Assembly (NCBI RefSeq): GCF_003254395.2
Contig: NC_037649.1
Span: forward strand, 2,923,501 to 2,987,500
Reading direction: 5' to 3'
Length of the DNA stretch: 64,000 bases
Origin: Apis mellifera
Lineage: Eukaryota > Arthropoda > Insecta > Hymenoptera > Apidae
Shown here one piece after another: positions 63,533 to 64,000 of this stretch. Below the pieces are notes generated by a model, which was not told where the DNA came from, searched no databases, and saw nothing but the letters and a program-made list of their open reading frames with translations. Every line of letters begins with the position of its first letter. Positions within the stretch are counted from its first letter, which is position 1. A program made the translations under genes and the position numbers.

Positions 63533-64000
63533 GTAAAGTTTATATATTTATAAACACGCTCTCACTCAGTCTGTTTAGTCTACTTCAGAGTATTTAGAAT
63601 ATTTCTAGTTTAAGTTAAATAATATATATTTAAATTTTTTTTATTTTATATATGAATATTATGTTTTCAATCTTTTTTCTCTATGATTTTTTATTTTTAA
63701 AATATACATGTAAATATTATTTTAATGAATAAAAATGAAATTTGAAGTTTAATCTTTTATATGAGATTTCATATATGTGATGAAAGATTTTATGATTTCG
63801 GTTCATAAAATGTCGCATAAAGTGTTTTTGTATAAAAGAAAAAATAAAAAAGCATTTTAAAATTTTCTATTAATTATTATGATTATAAATACTATCTAAT
63901 ATTTATTTTACAATCAACTAATATTTAAAAATCAACTAATGTTAATATTTACATGGATATAAAAATAAAAATATGGAAACATGATATAAAATTCTGATAC
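63533..64000 (+). other. PDSS1: Start of PDSS1 intron 4
   Basis: The sequence begins with GTAAAG and stays AT-rich to the end of the window. No further exon was seen. Confidence 0.8.

Noticed and set aside
1..64000. Mitochondrial insertions (NUMTs), tRNA genes and CRISPR-like arrays
   Set aside because: Extreme AT content can mimic insect mtDNA, but no mitochondrial protein or tRNA cloverleaf was recognised. The tandem repeats lack spacers, so no CRISPR array.

Overview
The window looks like insect nuclear DNA, most probably from a bee (Apis or a close relative). The evidence is extreme AT-richness, a eukaryotic gene split by very long introns with GT..AG borders, and two mariner elements whose termini begin TTGGGTTGGCAAC as in the mellifera subfamily. 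The species call is an inference: mariners move horizontally and no species-specific marker was read.

One recognisable host gene crosses the window on the + strand: PDSS1, subunit 1 of the mitochondrial trans-polyprenyl (decaprenyl) diphosphate synthase that makes the ubiquinone side chain. Four internal coding exons are present (12440-12595, 27395-27528, 34726-34867, 63443-63532), 522 bp or 174 codons. All junctions keep the reading frame and no exon seems to be missing between them. The 5' end (mitochondrial presequence) was not identified, and the 3' end, with the second Asp-rich motif, lies beyond the window. The introns are about 14.8, 7.2 and 28.6 kb, so under 1% of the window is recognised host coding sequence.

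Layout: 1-12439 is upstream sequence or a 5' intron, AT-rich with a few higher-complexity blocks (about 3.3, 6.6-7.05, 8.6-9.2 and 9.8 kb). Intron 1 (12596-27394) holds an internally deleted mariner on the + strand and a 7-bp minisatellite. Intron 2 (27529-34725) holds simple repeats and one conserved-looking block. Intron 3 (34868-63442) is a transposon graveyard: a badly decayed Copia-type LTR retrotransposon, a nearly full-length but broken mariner on the - strand, two similar segments with pogo/Tigger-like sequence, and a probable BEL/Pao gag relic. It also carries several (TA)n tracts, a 58-bp perfect palindrome and a 48-nt pure pyrimidine tract before the last exon.

No tRNA, rRNA, CRISPR array or bacterial-type operon was seen, and nothing that I would call a new biological system. 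The more notable points are the specific lesions in the two mariners (DD34D contracted to DD33D in one, the third Asp changed to Asn in the other), the relic retroelements readable only as stop-riddled fragments, and several isolated blocks of normal base composition that could be regulatory or the missing first exon.
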